From positions 1-51,786 of the forward strand of contig CBFDCQ010000015.1 of assembly GCA_965603355.1 (NCBI GenBank): a DNA stretch of 51,786 nucleotides. The letters are read 5' to 3'. The stretch's first letter is position 1; every line of letters begins with the position of its first letter. This DNA comes from CBFDCQ01 sp965603355 (GTDB taxonomy: Bacteria; Hydrogenedentota; CAZGCA01; CBFDCQ01). Shown here in pieces: positions 1 through 6,823 of the stretch. Position numbers and translations under genes: made by a program. Under the pieces are notes generated by a model. It searched no databases. It was given only the letters and a program-made list of their open reading frames with translations, and was not told the origin of the DNA.

Positions 1-285
1 GAGAAGATCATTACGCCGACCGACTGGGAGCGGGATTACAATGTCTACATAGGGGCGATTTTCAACCTGGCGCACTCCTGGCCGCAAATGCTGTACTGGC
101 GGCCAAGAAACAAGTTTGAGGAACTTGACAATTGCTATCTGGTCGGCGGGGGCACACATCCCGGCAGCGGGCTGCCGACAATATACGAATCTGCCAGGAT
201 TTCCTCGGATATGCTCTGCAGACACTATAACGTCAGTTTCGAGCCGCCACCTTCGTTGCCGGGTGCAAAGAGCGCCGGCGTGTGA
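1..285 (+). CDS. CrtI-like carotenoid/isoprenoid desaturase, C-terminal fragment (runs in from the left)
   Basis: The reading frame is open from base 1 and stops at 283-285, giving the last 94 residues of a protein cut by the window edge. It is closely similar to the C-terminus of the complete desaturase at 3093-4628. Shared features include the stretch DWERDYNVY, the segment RPRNKFEELD and the FAD-binding-type GGGTHPGSGLP motif typical of the C-terminal end of CrtI/CrtN phytoene desaturases. Family members are FAD-dependent and introduce double bonds into isoprenoid chains at the membrane. Two tandem paralogues separated by about 2.8 kb suggest successive or different desaturation/oxidation steps on one substrate. 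The specific substrate cannot be told from the sequence. Confidence 0.85.
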   Translation, partial: EKIITPTDWERDYNVYIGAIFNLAHSWPQMLYWRPRNKFEELDNCYLVGGGTHPGSGLPTIYESARISSDMLCRHYNVSFEPPPSLPGAKSAGV

Positions 286-322
286 GACCCACACCGGCAA
301 GGCCTTGTTGGGAAACCGGGAC

Positions 323-913
323 ATGAATCGCAAAGCTCCTGCCATCGCGGTTTGCTCGTTGTTCTTCTTGGCGCTGTCGGGGGCAAGCCTTCCCGGCGAC
401 GAAAAGATCGGCAAGAAAGCACCGTCTTTCAAAGTGAAATCGGGCGATGGGAAGGTGCTGACCCCGGACAAGCTCAAAGGGAAGATATTAGTCATATTCT
501 ATGAGACTAAGGAAGTGGTGGAGAAGAACAGGGCGCTGAAAAAAGCCCTTAATGAGCTTGCGCGTGACCCGCGCTTTCCGTCGGACGTATCCCTTGGAAT
601 GCCGATTGTGAACTGCTCCGGCGCGTTTTGGCCATTCACCCGAATATGGAGGAGCAAACTCAAGGAGAACTCAAAGAAGGAAGGCCTCACTATATACGGG
701 GATTGGGACGGGAAGATGTTCACCGACTACAAGATGAAGAATCACGAGAGTAACGTCCTGGTGATAGACAAGAACGGAATAATCAGATACTCCAAGGCCG
801 GCAAGATCGACAGCAAAGGTATTAACGAGATAACGGACATGTTGAGAAGGCTCGCCTCCGAGAAGAAACGACCTCGGGAGACCGAGAAGAAGGTTTCCAG
901 GAATTTGCCGTAA
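323..913 (+). CDS. Exported thioredoxin-fold (redoxin-like) protein without catalytic cysteines
   Basis: 196 residues. I chose the ATG at 323 because it gives an N-terminal signal peptide (MNRKAP then a hydrophobic run ending in SGASLPG); the upstream in-frame ATG at 116 overlaps the preceding gene in another frame. The mature part has the redoxin pattern GKKAPSFKVKSGDGK, then KLKGKILVIFYET, and later NVLVIDKNGIIRYS, which is the typical late beta-strand of the AhpC/TSA/YtfJ-like fold. Where a CxxC or peroxidatic Cys would sit, the chain reads FYETKEVVEKN, so no redox cysteine is visible. A periplasmic scaffold or chaperone role is more likely than thiol chemistry. It lies 37 bases after the upstream desaturase and is probably co-transcribed. 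Confidence 0.75.
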   Translation: MNRKAPAIAVCSLFFLALSGASLPGDEKIGKKAPSFKVKSGDGKVLTPDKLKGKILVIFYETKEVVEKNRALKKALNELARDPRFPSDVSLGMPIVNCSGAFWPFTRIWRSKLKENSKKEGLTIYGDWDGKMFTDYKMKNHESNVLVIDKNGIIRYSKAGKIDSKGINEITDMLRRLASEKKRPRETEKKVSRNLP

Positions 914-980
914 GCGCCGCGCTCTCCAACAAGTGGAAACAGGCGGTCTGGTGCCTGCGCGCCTAAAGGTAATCGTTGAC

Positions 981-2309
981 ATGTCGGACGTTGCCCTGAT
1001 CTACCCGTACTTTCGCACGCGTGCACGCGACGAGATGCTGTTCCATCCTCTCGGAATCGCCCAGTTAACCGCATCGCTGCGCCGCGACGGGCTTGATGTG
1101 CTCGTTGCAGACTGCACATTTGGCCAAAAGAATGATGTGTTGGACCGCGTTATAGCGGCGCGACCTAAGATCGTCGGCATCTACGTCATGGTCTCAATGT
1201 CCGACAATGCACTGGCGCTGGCAAAGACACTCCGTCAACGTCTGCCCGACGCCATTCTGGTTTGCGGCGGCCCGCTGCCGACCCTTCGACCGGAGCGATT
1301 TGCGCGCGGCTTCGACGTCGTATTCAGAGGCGAGGCGGCCGACGCGTTCCCCCGTTTCTGCGCGGATTACGTCGGCGCTTCACCCTCCAAATCGGCCCTC
1401 ACCCGTTTGTGCGAAAACGCTCAGCCGTATCCGGGCTTGTATTGTGAATGCCCGTACGATGGGCCGACCTTTGAATCCGACCCGCAACGGTTGGACGAAA
1501 CCGGTTTGAACACTCTGCCGTTACCGGACCGGAGCGACTACCACCACGACAGCTACCAGCAATCCTGGACGCAAAAGCAGATGTTTCCTATATCAAGTAT
1601 CATGACGAGTTATGGCTGTCCCTGCACGTGTGACTTCTGCTCAAAGCCGATATTCGGAAACTTGTTCAGGCGCCGGGATCTCGACCGAATCATGGAAGAG
1701 ATCCGCGATATAAAGAGATGGGGATATTCCGGGTTATGGATCGGCGATGATTGTTTCACGTTTGATATGGAGCACGTACGCGGTTTCTGCGCCCGACTGA
1801 TCCGCGAGCAGCTGGAAATGAGATGGACATGCCTCTCCCGCGCCGATACAATAAGCGCCGAGGAAGTCGAGCTAATGCGAGAGGCTGGATGTGAGAAAGT
1901 ATACTTCGGGCTGGAATCCGGCAGTAACGAAGTACTGAAACTGATGAAGAAGGATACAACGGTCGAGGGTGCCGAGCGCACTGTTCGCCTGTTCTCCCGG
2001 AGCGGCATAAGAACAGCCGGGTTCTTCATAGTGGGCTATCCGGGTGAAACCCACGAGACGATTGAGAGAACCTTCGCCTGGGCGTTGTCGCTGCCTCTGG
2101 ACGAAATATCGTTCACGGTACCGTATCCCTTACCCGGTACAGGCCTGTTTGAGAAAGTGCGGGAGGTTGAAGCCGATTCTGACTGGAAGCATGAAAACGA
2201 AAACAGGTTTGTCTATCAGTCAGCCTTCGACCAAGAGTTCCTGAAACAGCGTATAGAAGAAACCTATGCACAGTTCGAGTCGAATCGAAAGGCCGTTGCC
2301 CATCTCTGA
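981..2309 (+). CDS. B12-binding-domain radical SAM enzyme
   Basis: 442 residues from the ATG at 981, preceded by AAAGGT at 965-970; a GTG at 933 in the same frame would add 16 residues. The N-terminal ~130 residues look like a cobalamin-binding domain as in BchE/HpnP-type enzymes (HPLGIAQLTASLRRDGLDV, then VCGGPLPTLRPE). The radical SAM core starts near residue 205 with the cluster motif C213-x3-C217-x2-C220 (YGCPCTCDFCSKP). Further core signatures are the GDDCF strand and the GLESG and GYPGET motifs. These enzymes reductively cleave SAM and often methylate or rearrange unactivated carbons, commonly in lipids and tetrapyrroles. Its place between two CrtI-like desaturases suggests action on an isoprenoid or polyene lipid; that is inference. 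Confidence 0.85.
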   Translation: MSDVALIYPYFRTRARDEMLFHPLGIAQLTASLRRDGLDVLVADCTFGQKNDVLDRVIAARPKIVGIYVMVSMSDNALALAKTLRQRLPDAILVCGGPLPTLRPERFARGFDVVFRGEAADAFPRFCADYVGASPSKSALTRLCENAQPYPGLYCECPYDGPTFESDPQRLDETGLNTLPLPDRSDYHHDSYQQSWTQKQMFPISSIMTSYGCPCTCDFCSKPIFGNLFRRRDLDRIMEEIRDIKRWGYSGLWIGDDCFTFDMEHVRGFCARLIREQLEMRWTCLSRADTISAEEVELMREAGCEKVYFGLESGSNEVLKLMKKDTTVEGAERTVRLFSRSGIRTAGFFIVGYPGETHETIERTFAWALSLPLDEISFTVPYPLPGTGLFEKVREVEADSDWKHENENRFVYQSAFDQEFLKQRIEETYAQFESNRKAVAHL

Positions 2310-3081
2310 TGGGATCTCCCTAATTAGCGTCCCATCGGCCGGAGAGGGAAAGACGAAGGGCATGGACAAAGGTCCGTTTCTCTGTTATCAGAATGAGGTG
2401 CTCGCGGGGGAATCAGCAGGTTTTGGCCTGCCGATACTAAGAGCGCGCTGCAGAACCTACTTCCCTTCCCTCGTTTCTGCGGCTCAAATTGCCCCGACAA
2501 GGTCTGAGCTGGTTTTCCAGCTCGACCGCGAGGAGGCTCTTTCCGTGCTCCGCAGGAGGTTCCCCAGACCGTTCTTCTTTCTCGTGGAAATGCTGGTGGA
2601 TACGTACATGAAGGTCCCGAAATGTCAGCGTAGTCTCTTGAGTGTCGCAGACGCCCTGCGGTCGCTGTTTCGAGTTGAAAGCGCAATAGTCCCAGGATCA
2701 AACCAGGGACAGTGTCGTGTCGTGTACGAAGTCAGAGACGGCGCGTTGAGTGTGGAAGTTGACGCTGGGGCCCTCGCTGACAGGGGCCGGCTAATAATGA
2801 TGAATGAGGTCGCCGGAACGGCCTTCGACAGGCTGCGATACGGTGAGAGCGTCCTGGAAGGCGACAAGATACCGGGCTGGAAGCTCGTCCCCTTCGGCAC
2901 CGTTTTCGAAAGTCCATCCGTAGGCATCGGATTCTCCCTCGACGTGCCGGAGGAGGAGAATACGACACATTGGCGGCTTGCTTGCGGGCGTGAAGTGGCG
3001 CCCGATCTGAACTGGAGCGGTTTCGCGTTGATGACGGACCAGCGCCGGTTCAGCTATCGCGTCAACTTCCGCGTGAACTGA
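2266..3081 (+). CDS. Unrecognised protein in the desaturase/radical SAM operon
   Basis: Up to 271 residues. The ATG at 2266 overlaps the radical SAM gene by 44 bases. An alternative ATG at 2362 would give 239 residues, but the sequence just before it (the GEGKTKG region) reads like protein, so the longer form is plausible. No signal peptide, membrane segment or known motif is obvious. Visible features are GPFLCYQNEVLAGESAGFG near the start, a block around FPRPFFFLVEMLVDTYMKVPK, and a C-terminus rich in beta-strand patterns ending in FSYRVNFRVN. It is followed after 11 bases by the full-length desaturase, so it belongs to the same transcript. I do not recognise the family. Confidence 0.65.
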   Translation: MHSSSRIERPLPISDGISLISVPSAGEGKTKGMDKGPFLCYQNEVLAGESAGFGLPILRARCRTYFPSLVSAAQIAPTRSELVFQLDREEALSVLRRRFPRPFFFLVEMLVDTYMKVPKCQRSLLSVADALRSLFRVESAIVPGSNQGQCRVVYEVRDGALSVEVDAGALADRGRLIMMNEVAGTAFDRLRYGESVLEGDKIPGWKLVPFGTVFESPSVGIGFSLDVPEEENTTHWRLACGREVAPDLNWSGFALMTDQRRFSYRVNFRVN

Positions 3082-3092
3082 GGGCGGCTTGT

Positions 3093-4628
3093 ATGAGCAG
3101 GAAACACATAGTCGTGGTCGGGGCGGGGCCAGGCGGGTTGACCAGCGCTATGATCCTGGCACACAGAGGCTTCAAGGTGACGGTCTTTGAGAAGGCCCCG
3201 GAGGTCGGCGGCAGAACTGCAGCTATCAGGCTGAATGATTACGTATTCGATACAGGGCCGACTATCCTGATGATGGGGTTTATTCTGAAAGAGATGTTCC
3301 AGGAAGCAGGTAGACAGGTCGAGGATTACCTCGAATTCAAGAGACTGGACCCGATATATCGGATAAAATGCGGAGATATTGAACTCCAGCCGACATCGGA
3401 CGTCGAGGGAATGAAAAGAAGGATATCGGCCACGTTCCCGGGGAACGAACAGGGATACGAAAGGTTCCTCAAAGGTGAGCGCAAGAGATTCGAGAAGATG
3501 TTCTTCGTCATGGAGAAGGATTACTGCAAGCTGTCATCTTTCCTTGACATGAACGTTCTTCGAGGGATGCCCTATGTGGAGTTCAGGCGCTCGATGTTCG
3601 ATATCCTGGGACGGTACTTCAGCGACGACAGATTGAGACTGTCACTTTCCTTCCAGTCCGAGTACCAGGGCATGCCCCCGTGGCGGTGTCCGGCGGTATT
3701 CACAATGATCCCGTACGGCGAACTGACATATGGCGTTTTCCACGTCATAGGCGGGCTCAATCGCGCAATGCACGCTATGGCGAAAGTGGTCGACGAAGAG
3801 GGTGGCGAGGTCCGCACCGGCACGCCGGTTTCGAAGCTGATCCTTGAAGGCAGGACTGTCAAGGGCGTTGAGCTTGAGAACGGGAATAAGGTCTACTGCG
3901 ATGACGTCATAATCAACGCTGACTTCGGGTACGCTATGACACACCTCGTCAAACCGGGCATACTGAGAAAGTACAGCACGGATAATCTCAAGAGGAAAGA
4001 CTTCTCGTGCTCCGCGTTCGTGCTCTACCTGGGAGTCGACAAGACGTACGATGAACCTCATCATAGCTGGATCTTCGCCGATGACTGGAAGGCCAACATC
4101 GCGGACATATTCGACCGAGCAATCCTGTCAGACGACCTCTCCGTATATATCGAGAATGCAAGCATTACAGACCCGACTCTGGCTCCGCAGGGTAAGTCGG
4201 CAATATACCTGCTCGTGTTTGTTCCCAACAACGGCAGCGGAATAGACTGGAATAACGAAAAAGATTCTTTCAGAGAGAGGGTTCTGAACAAGGTTGCGCA
4301 GAACACCTCCATGAAGGACCTGAAGGATCACATAGAAGTCGAACGTATTAACACCCCCCTGGACTGGGAGCGGGACTATAACGTGTACCGAGGCGCGATC
4401 TTCAACTTGTCGCACAATATGTCCCAGTTACTGTATTCCAGACCGAGGAACAAGTTCGAGGAGCTCGACCATTGTTATCTGGCGGGCGGCGGTACGCATC
4501 CGGGCAGCGGCCTCCCGTCGTTGTTCGCTTCTGGAAGGATCTCCGCCAACGTACTGTGCAAGCACAACGGTGTTGACTTCCCCAAACCGACGCCGTTGAC
4601 GCACAAACGCAACATAGAAGCGTCATGA
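3093..4628 (+). CDS. CrtI-family FAD-dependent phytoene desaturase-like oxidoreductase
   Basis: 511 residues, the usual length for CrtI/CrtN enzymes. The N-terminus has the dinucleotide-binding motif VVVGAGPGGLTSAMILA followed by the FAD ribose-binding Glu (VFEKAPEVGGRT) and the FDTGPTILMM segment typical of the family. The C-terminal flavin motif is GGGTHPGSGLPSLFASGRI. Such enzymes desaturate, isomerise or oxidise C30/C40 isoprenoids at the membrane. The ATG at 3093 follows AGGGCGG and lies 11 bases after the previous stop. It is a paralogue of the fragment at 1-285. The local set (two desaturases, B12 radical SAM enzyme, thioesterase) looks like a small lipid or polyene biosynthesis operon; exact substrate unknown. 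Confidence 0.9.
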   Translation: MSRKHIVVVGAGPGGLTSAMILAHRGFKVTVFEKAPEVGGRTAAIRLNDYVFDTGPTILMMGFILKEMFQEAGRQVEDYLEFKRLDPIYRIKCGDIELQPTSDVEGMKRRISATFPGNEQGYERFLKGERKRFEKMFFVMEKDYCKLSSFLDMNVLRGMPYVEFRRSMFDILGRYFSDDRLRLSLSFQSEYQGMPPWRCPAVFTMIPYGELTYGVFHVIGGLNRAMHAMAKVVDEEGGEVRTGTPVSKLILEGRTVKGVELENGNKVYCDDVIINADFGYAMTHLVKPGILRKYSTDNLKRKDFSCSAFVLYLGVDKTYDEPHHSWIFADDWKANIADIFDRAILSDDLSVYIENASITDPTLAPQGKSAIYLLVFVPNNGSGIDWNNEKDSFRERVLNKVAQNTSMKDLKDHIEVERINTPLDWERDYNVYRGAIFNLSHNMSQLLYSRPRNKFEELDHCYLAGGGTHPGSGLPSLFASGRISANVLCKHNGVDFPKPTPLTHKRNIEAS

Positions 4629-4662
4629 ACGAGAGGTAGGCTGAAAGAGAAAGGAGACCTGA

Positions 4663-5076
4663 ATGCCCAACGAGAAGAAAGATATCCATGTTCCGACATG
4701 TTACGGGTGCTGTCCAACTAATCCCATAGGCCTCAAAGTCCGTTTTGCGGTGCAGGATGGCCGCGTGGAAGGAGAATTCACTTCGAATGAACACCATGTG
4801 GGTCCGCCCGGCGCCGTCCACGGAGGCGTGATCGCGGCTCTCATGGACGAGGCCCTTTCATTTCTGTGTCGCAGTGTACTGAAATGGGACGTGAGAACTC
4901 TTAGAGAGGAGATTACATTTCGCAATTCTTCACCGATTGGGGAGAAAATACATGTCGAGGCGCATATAGAGGAGGAAAGGAAACGCAGGGTCTTCGCCAA
5001 GGCAAGAGTATATTCGGATAAGCACACTGTAGCTGAGGCCACGGGAACCTTGTTCAAAGTGCAAGGCTCTGCTTGA
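4663..5076 (+). CDS. Hotdog-fold thioesterase (PaaI/THEM4-like)
   Basis: 137 residues. The N-terminus carries CYGCCPTNPIGLKVRF, resembling the CFGCGxxNPxGL lead of the THEM4-like branch of PaaI thioesterases. It is followed by the hotdog signature GPPGAVHGGVIAALMDEAL, in which the helix HGGVIAALMDEA contains the expected acidic residue. These proteins hydrolyse acyl-CoA or acyl-carrier thioesters in the cytoplasm, usually as dimers or tetramers. A clear AAAGGAG ribosome site lies upstream (4650s) and the gene follows the desaturase by 34 bases, so it is probably in the same operon, either releasing or proofreading an acyl thioester. Substrate not predictable. Confidence 0.85.
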   Translation: MPNEKKDIHVPTCYGCCPTNPIGLKVRFAVQDGRVEGEFTSNEHHVGPPGAVHGGVIAALMDEALSFLCRSVLKWDVRTLREEITFRNSSPIGEKIHVEAHIEEERKRRVFAKARVYSDKHTVAEATGTLFKVQGSA

Positions 5077-5111
5077 CTAAGAGTATGTGACGGCAGCAAA
5101 GGAGGTGCATG

Positions 5112-5573
5112 ATGGTAAAACTGAAGCCCGGCGACAAAGCGCCCGATTTTGAACTCAAGGACCAGGACGGCAACACCGTAAGGCTCTCGGACTTCAAGGG
5201 CCGGAAACTGCTCCTGTATTTCTATCCGAGAGCGAACACGCCCGGCTGCACGAAACAGGCCTGCAGCGTGCGGGACTCCCTGGCAAGCCTGAGCAACGCC
5301 GGAATGGCTGCTGTCGGGATAAGCCCCGATCCACCCGGCAGACAGAAGAAGTTCGACGATAAGTACGACCTGGGATTCCCTCTGCTGTGTGACGAGAATC
5401 GCGCCGTCGCGGATGCATATGGCGTCTGGGACAAGAAATCCATGCGCGGCAAGACGTTCATGGGAGTAGTACGCTCCTCGTTTCTGATTGACGAGCAAGG
5501 GTTTATCATCAAATGCTGGTACAAGGTAAAGCCTGCCGACACGGTCCCGCTGGCGCAGCAGCAAACAGGCTAG
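5112..5573 (+). CDS. bcp: Peroxiredoxin, Bcp/PrxQ type (thiol peroxidase)
   Basis: 153 residues from the ATG at 5112 (another ATG directly precedes it at 5109; GGAGG at 5101-5105 fits 5112 better). It shows the Bcp layout: KLKPGDKAPDFELKDQDGN, then LLLYFYPRANTPGCTKQACSV. The peroxidatic Cys is in TPGCT and the resolving Cys lies five residues later, as in PrxQ enzymes. The late strand SSFLIDEQGFI is also typical. It reduces hydroperoxides with electrons from thioredoxin in the cytoplasm. As the last gene of the desaturase operon it may protect an oxidation-prone polyene product or its enzymes. Confidence 0.93.
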   Translation: MVKLKPGDKAPDFELKDQDGNTVRLSDFKGRKLLLYFYPRANTPGCTKQACSVRDSLASLSNAGMAAVGISPDPPGRQKKFDDKYDLGFPLLCDENRAVADAYGVWDKKSMRGKTFMGVVRSSFLIDEQGFIIKCWYKVKPADTVPLAQQQTG

Positions 5574-5659
5574 CTGAAGTTCGTCCCCGGGGCCTGAGAG
5601 TCCGGCTGTGTAACGCAATGCCCTGCAGGAACGCAGGACTACCTGCGCCCGTCCGTTAC

Positions 5660-5679
5660 GCAATAACTCGGGTTATTGC
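5660..5679. promoter_or_regulatory. Perfect inverted repeat upstream of the split-barrel flavoprotein gene
   Basis: GCAATAAC-TCGG-GTTATTGC, two perfect 8-bp arms around a 4-base centre, sits 44 bases before the ATG at 5724. There is no T-run after it, so it is not an obvious terminator. It could be an operator for a dimeric regulator or an RNA hairpin in the leader. Confidence 0.4.
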
Positions 5680-5723
5680 AGGGAACGGAAAGGCGAGCAG
5701 TTTCTGAGAGGCCGAGATTGACT

Positions 5724-6179
5724 ATGAGCAACCGCAACGACGAAGTGAGGCAGATTGTCAAAGAGCTTTTTGAATCCCAGAAATTGGCGGTTCTAGCCAC
5801 GCACGAGCACGGACAACCCTACTGCAGTCTGGTTGCATTCGCCGCTACGGATGATTTTGAATACATGTTGTTTGTCACACCCAGGTTATCACGCAAATAC
5901 GAGAATATGATGCGCGACGAGCGAGTATCAATGCTCGTTGACAGCCGCTCGGACGAGGACGCTGATTTTCAAAGGGCGGTTGCGGTCACGGTAACGGGAC
6001 GCGCTGAGGAGATATCCAAGACAGACGAGAATCGTTTCTTGAGACTCTACCTCGCAAGGCATCCGCACTTGGAGCAGTTCGTTGTTTCCCCTGACAGTGC
6101 ATTAATAAAAGTGACCGTTGAGAGCTATATAATCGTGCGAAGATTCAAGGAAGTAGTTGAGATTCGGCAAAAGGGATAA
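5724..6179 (+). CDS. Pyridoxamine 5'-phosphate oxidase-family FMN-binding split-barrel protein
   Basis: 151 residues from the ATG at 5724 (MSNRNDEVRQIVKELF); longer in-frame starts cover the inverted repeat and are unlikely. The fold signature is LAVLATHEHGQPYCSLVAFA (small split barrel, substrate- and FMN-contacting strands). It continues with LFVTPRLSRKYENMMRDERVSMLVDSR and VTVTGRAEEI, typical of the family. Such small proteins bind FMN, F420 or haem and have diverse oxidoreductase or unknown roles; this is not an obvious PdxH, which is longer. It stands alone between the desaturase operon and the HD-GYP gene. Confidence 0.8.
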   Translation: MSNRNDEVRQIVKELFESQKLAVLATHEHGQPYCSLVAFAATDDFEYMLFVTPRLSRKYENMMRDERVSMLVDSRSDEDADFQRAVAVTVTGRAEEISKTDENRFLRLYLARHPHLEQFVVSPDSALIKVTVESYIIVRRFKEVVEIRQKG

Positions 6180-6221
6180 GCCAGGTACGCCCGCGTATAA
6201 AAGCTTATCTCCGGCACAATC

Positions 6222-6383
6222 GTGGACAAGAAGACCTTCTCAGCGGATGTCCTGAAGGCTTTTGTGCACGCCGACGAGACGCTCAGCCCGGAAGAGCGGA
6301 CACGCGGCGAAGCCCTTCTGCCGCTGGTCGACAACAAGGTTAGCAGCGTGCGTGTGTACGCACGCAAACCTGGAGAGGCGTGA
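6222..6383 (+). CDS. Possible small ORF of 53 residues
   Basis: GTG start at 6222 reading VDKKTFSADVLKAFVHADE and ending in VYARKPGEA before TGA at 6381-6383. The amino-acid composition is protein-like (charged helices and few rare residues). The frame stays open back to 6201 after a TAA. No convincing ribosome site is visible and I do not recognise it. It could be a small cytoplasmic protein or the degraded 3' end of an older gene. Confidence 0.3.
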   Translation: MDKKTFSADVLKAFVHADETLSPEERTRGEALLPLVDNKVSSVRVYARKPGEA

Positions 6384-6605
6384 GTATAGAGGAACTCGAG
6401 TATAAGGACTTGTAAGACTTCATCTTACAGCTTGTCGGAGTCCGATGTTCCGACAGTAGGGTGATGGCAATTGCAGATAGAAGAATCGCCGCGACGCGCC
6501 ACACGTTGCACGGCATCCAACACTCGATATCCAAGGGTCTGTCAAGCGGAATATATCACCATATAGAGTCTACCTCCACGGGACACGCTTCTTTCTTGTC
6601 CAATA

Positions 6606-6614
6606 TGGTATAAT
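6606..6614 (+). promoter_or_regulatory. Extended -10 promoter for the HD-GYP gene
   Basis: TGGTATAAT matches the extended sigma-70 -10 consensus TGnTATAAT exactly. No good -35 is visible 17 bases upstream, which is usual for extended -10 promoters. Transcription would start near 6621 and give a leader of about 200 bases before the ATG at 6824. Confidence 0.5.
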
Positions 6615-6652
6615 CCTGGTGAAGAGGGGTATAGATTACTCGACCCAGGCTG

Positions 6653-6812
6653 CTCCGCTCATTTAGGCGGAGGGAGGGTATGTTGCCTATACGCACTCCG
6701 ATGCGGAGAGTGCGTCTGCGCGCGGGCGCGGGTCTTGCGAACAAGACGACGCAGCGCCCCGCGAGCGGCGGGTTTTGCGTCCGAACATACCTCCTAGCCG
6801 CCGTCGGAGAGG
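6653..6812 (+). ncRNA. Candidate structured 5' leader of the HD-GYP gene
   Basis: Several helices can be drawn by eye. A hairpin pairs CTCCGC (6653-6658) with GCGGAG (6667-6672). A closing stem pairs 6673-6684 with AACATACCTCC (6784-6794), with one bulge. Inside it are a CTCCG/CGGAG hairpin (6696-6708), GTCTTG-CGAA-CAAGAC (6732-6747) extended by TGCGTC/GACGCA, and CCCGC/GCGGG followed by TTTT (6758-6776), which resembles a weak terminator. The 3' closing arm contains CCTCC, which could alternatively pair with the ribosome-site region GGAGAGG at 6806-6812. It does not match the c-di-GMP riboswitch consensus sequences I know. Confidence 0.4.
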
Positions 6813-6823
6813 AACTGTAGTTC

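Noticed and set aside
4701..5663. 320-codon ORF on the minus strand
   Set aside because: Antisense to the thioesterase and Bcp genes, both with clear motifs.
6653..6812. c-di-GMP (GEMM) riboswitch in front of the HD-GYP gene
   Set aside because: The conserved GGGCAAACC-like and tetraloop-receptor segments are not visible; the region is reported only as a candidate structured leader.
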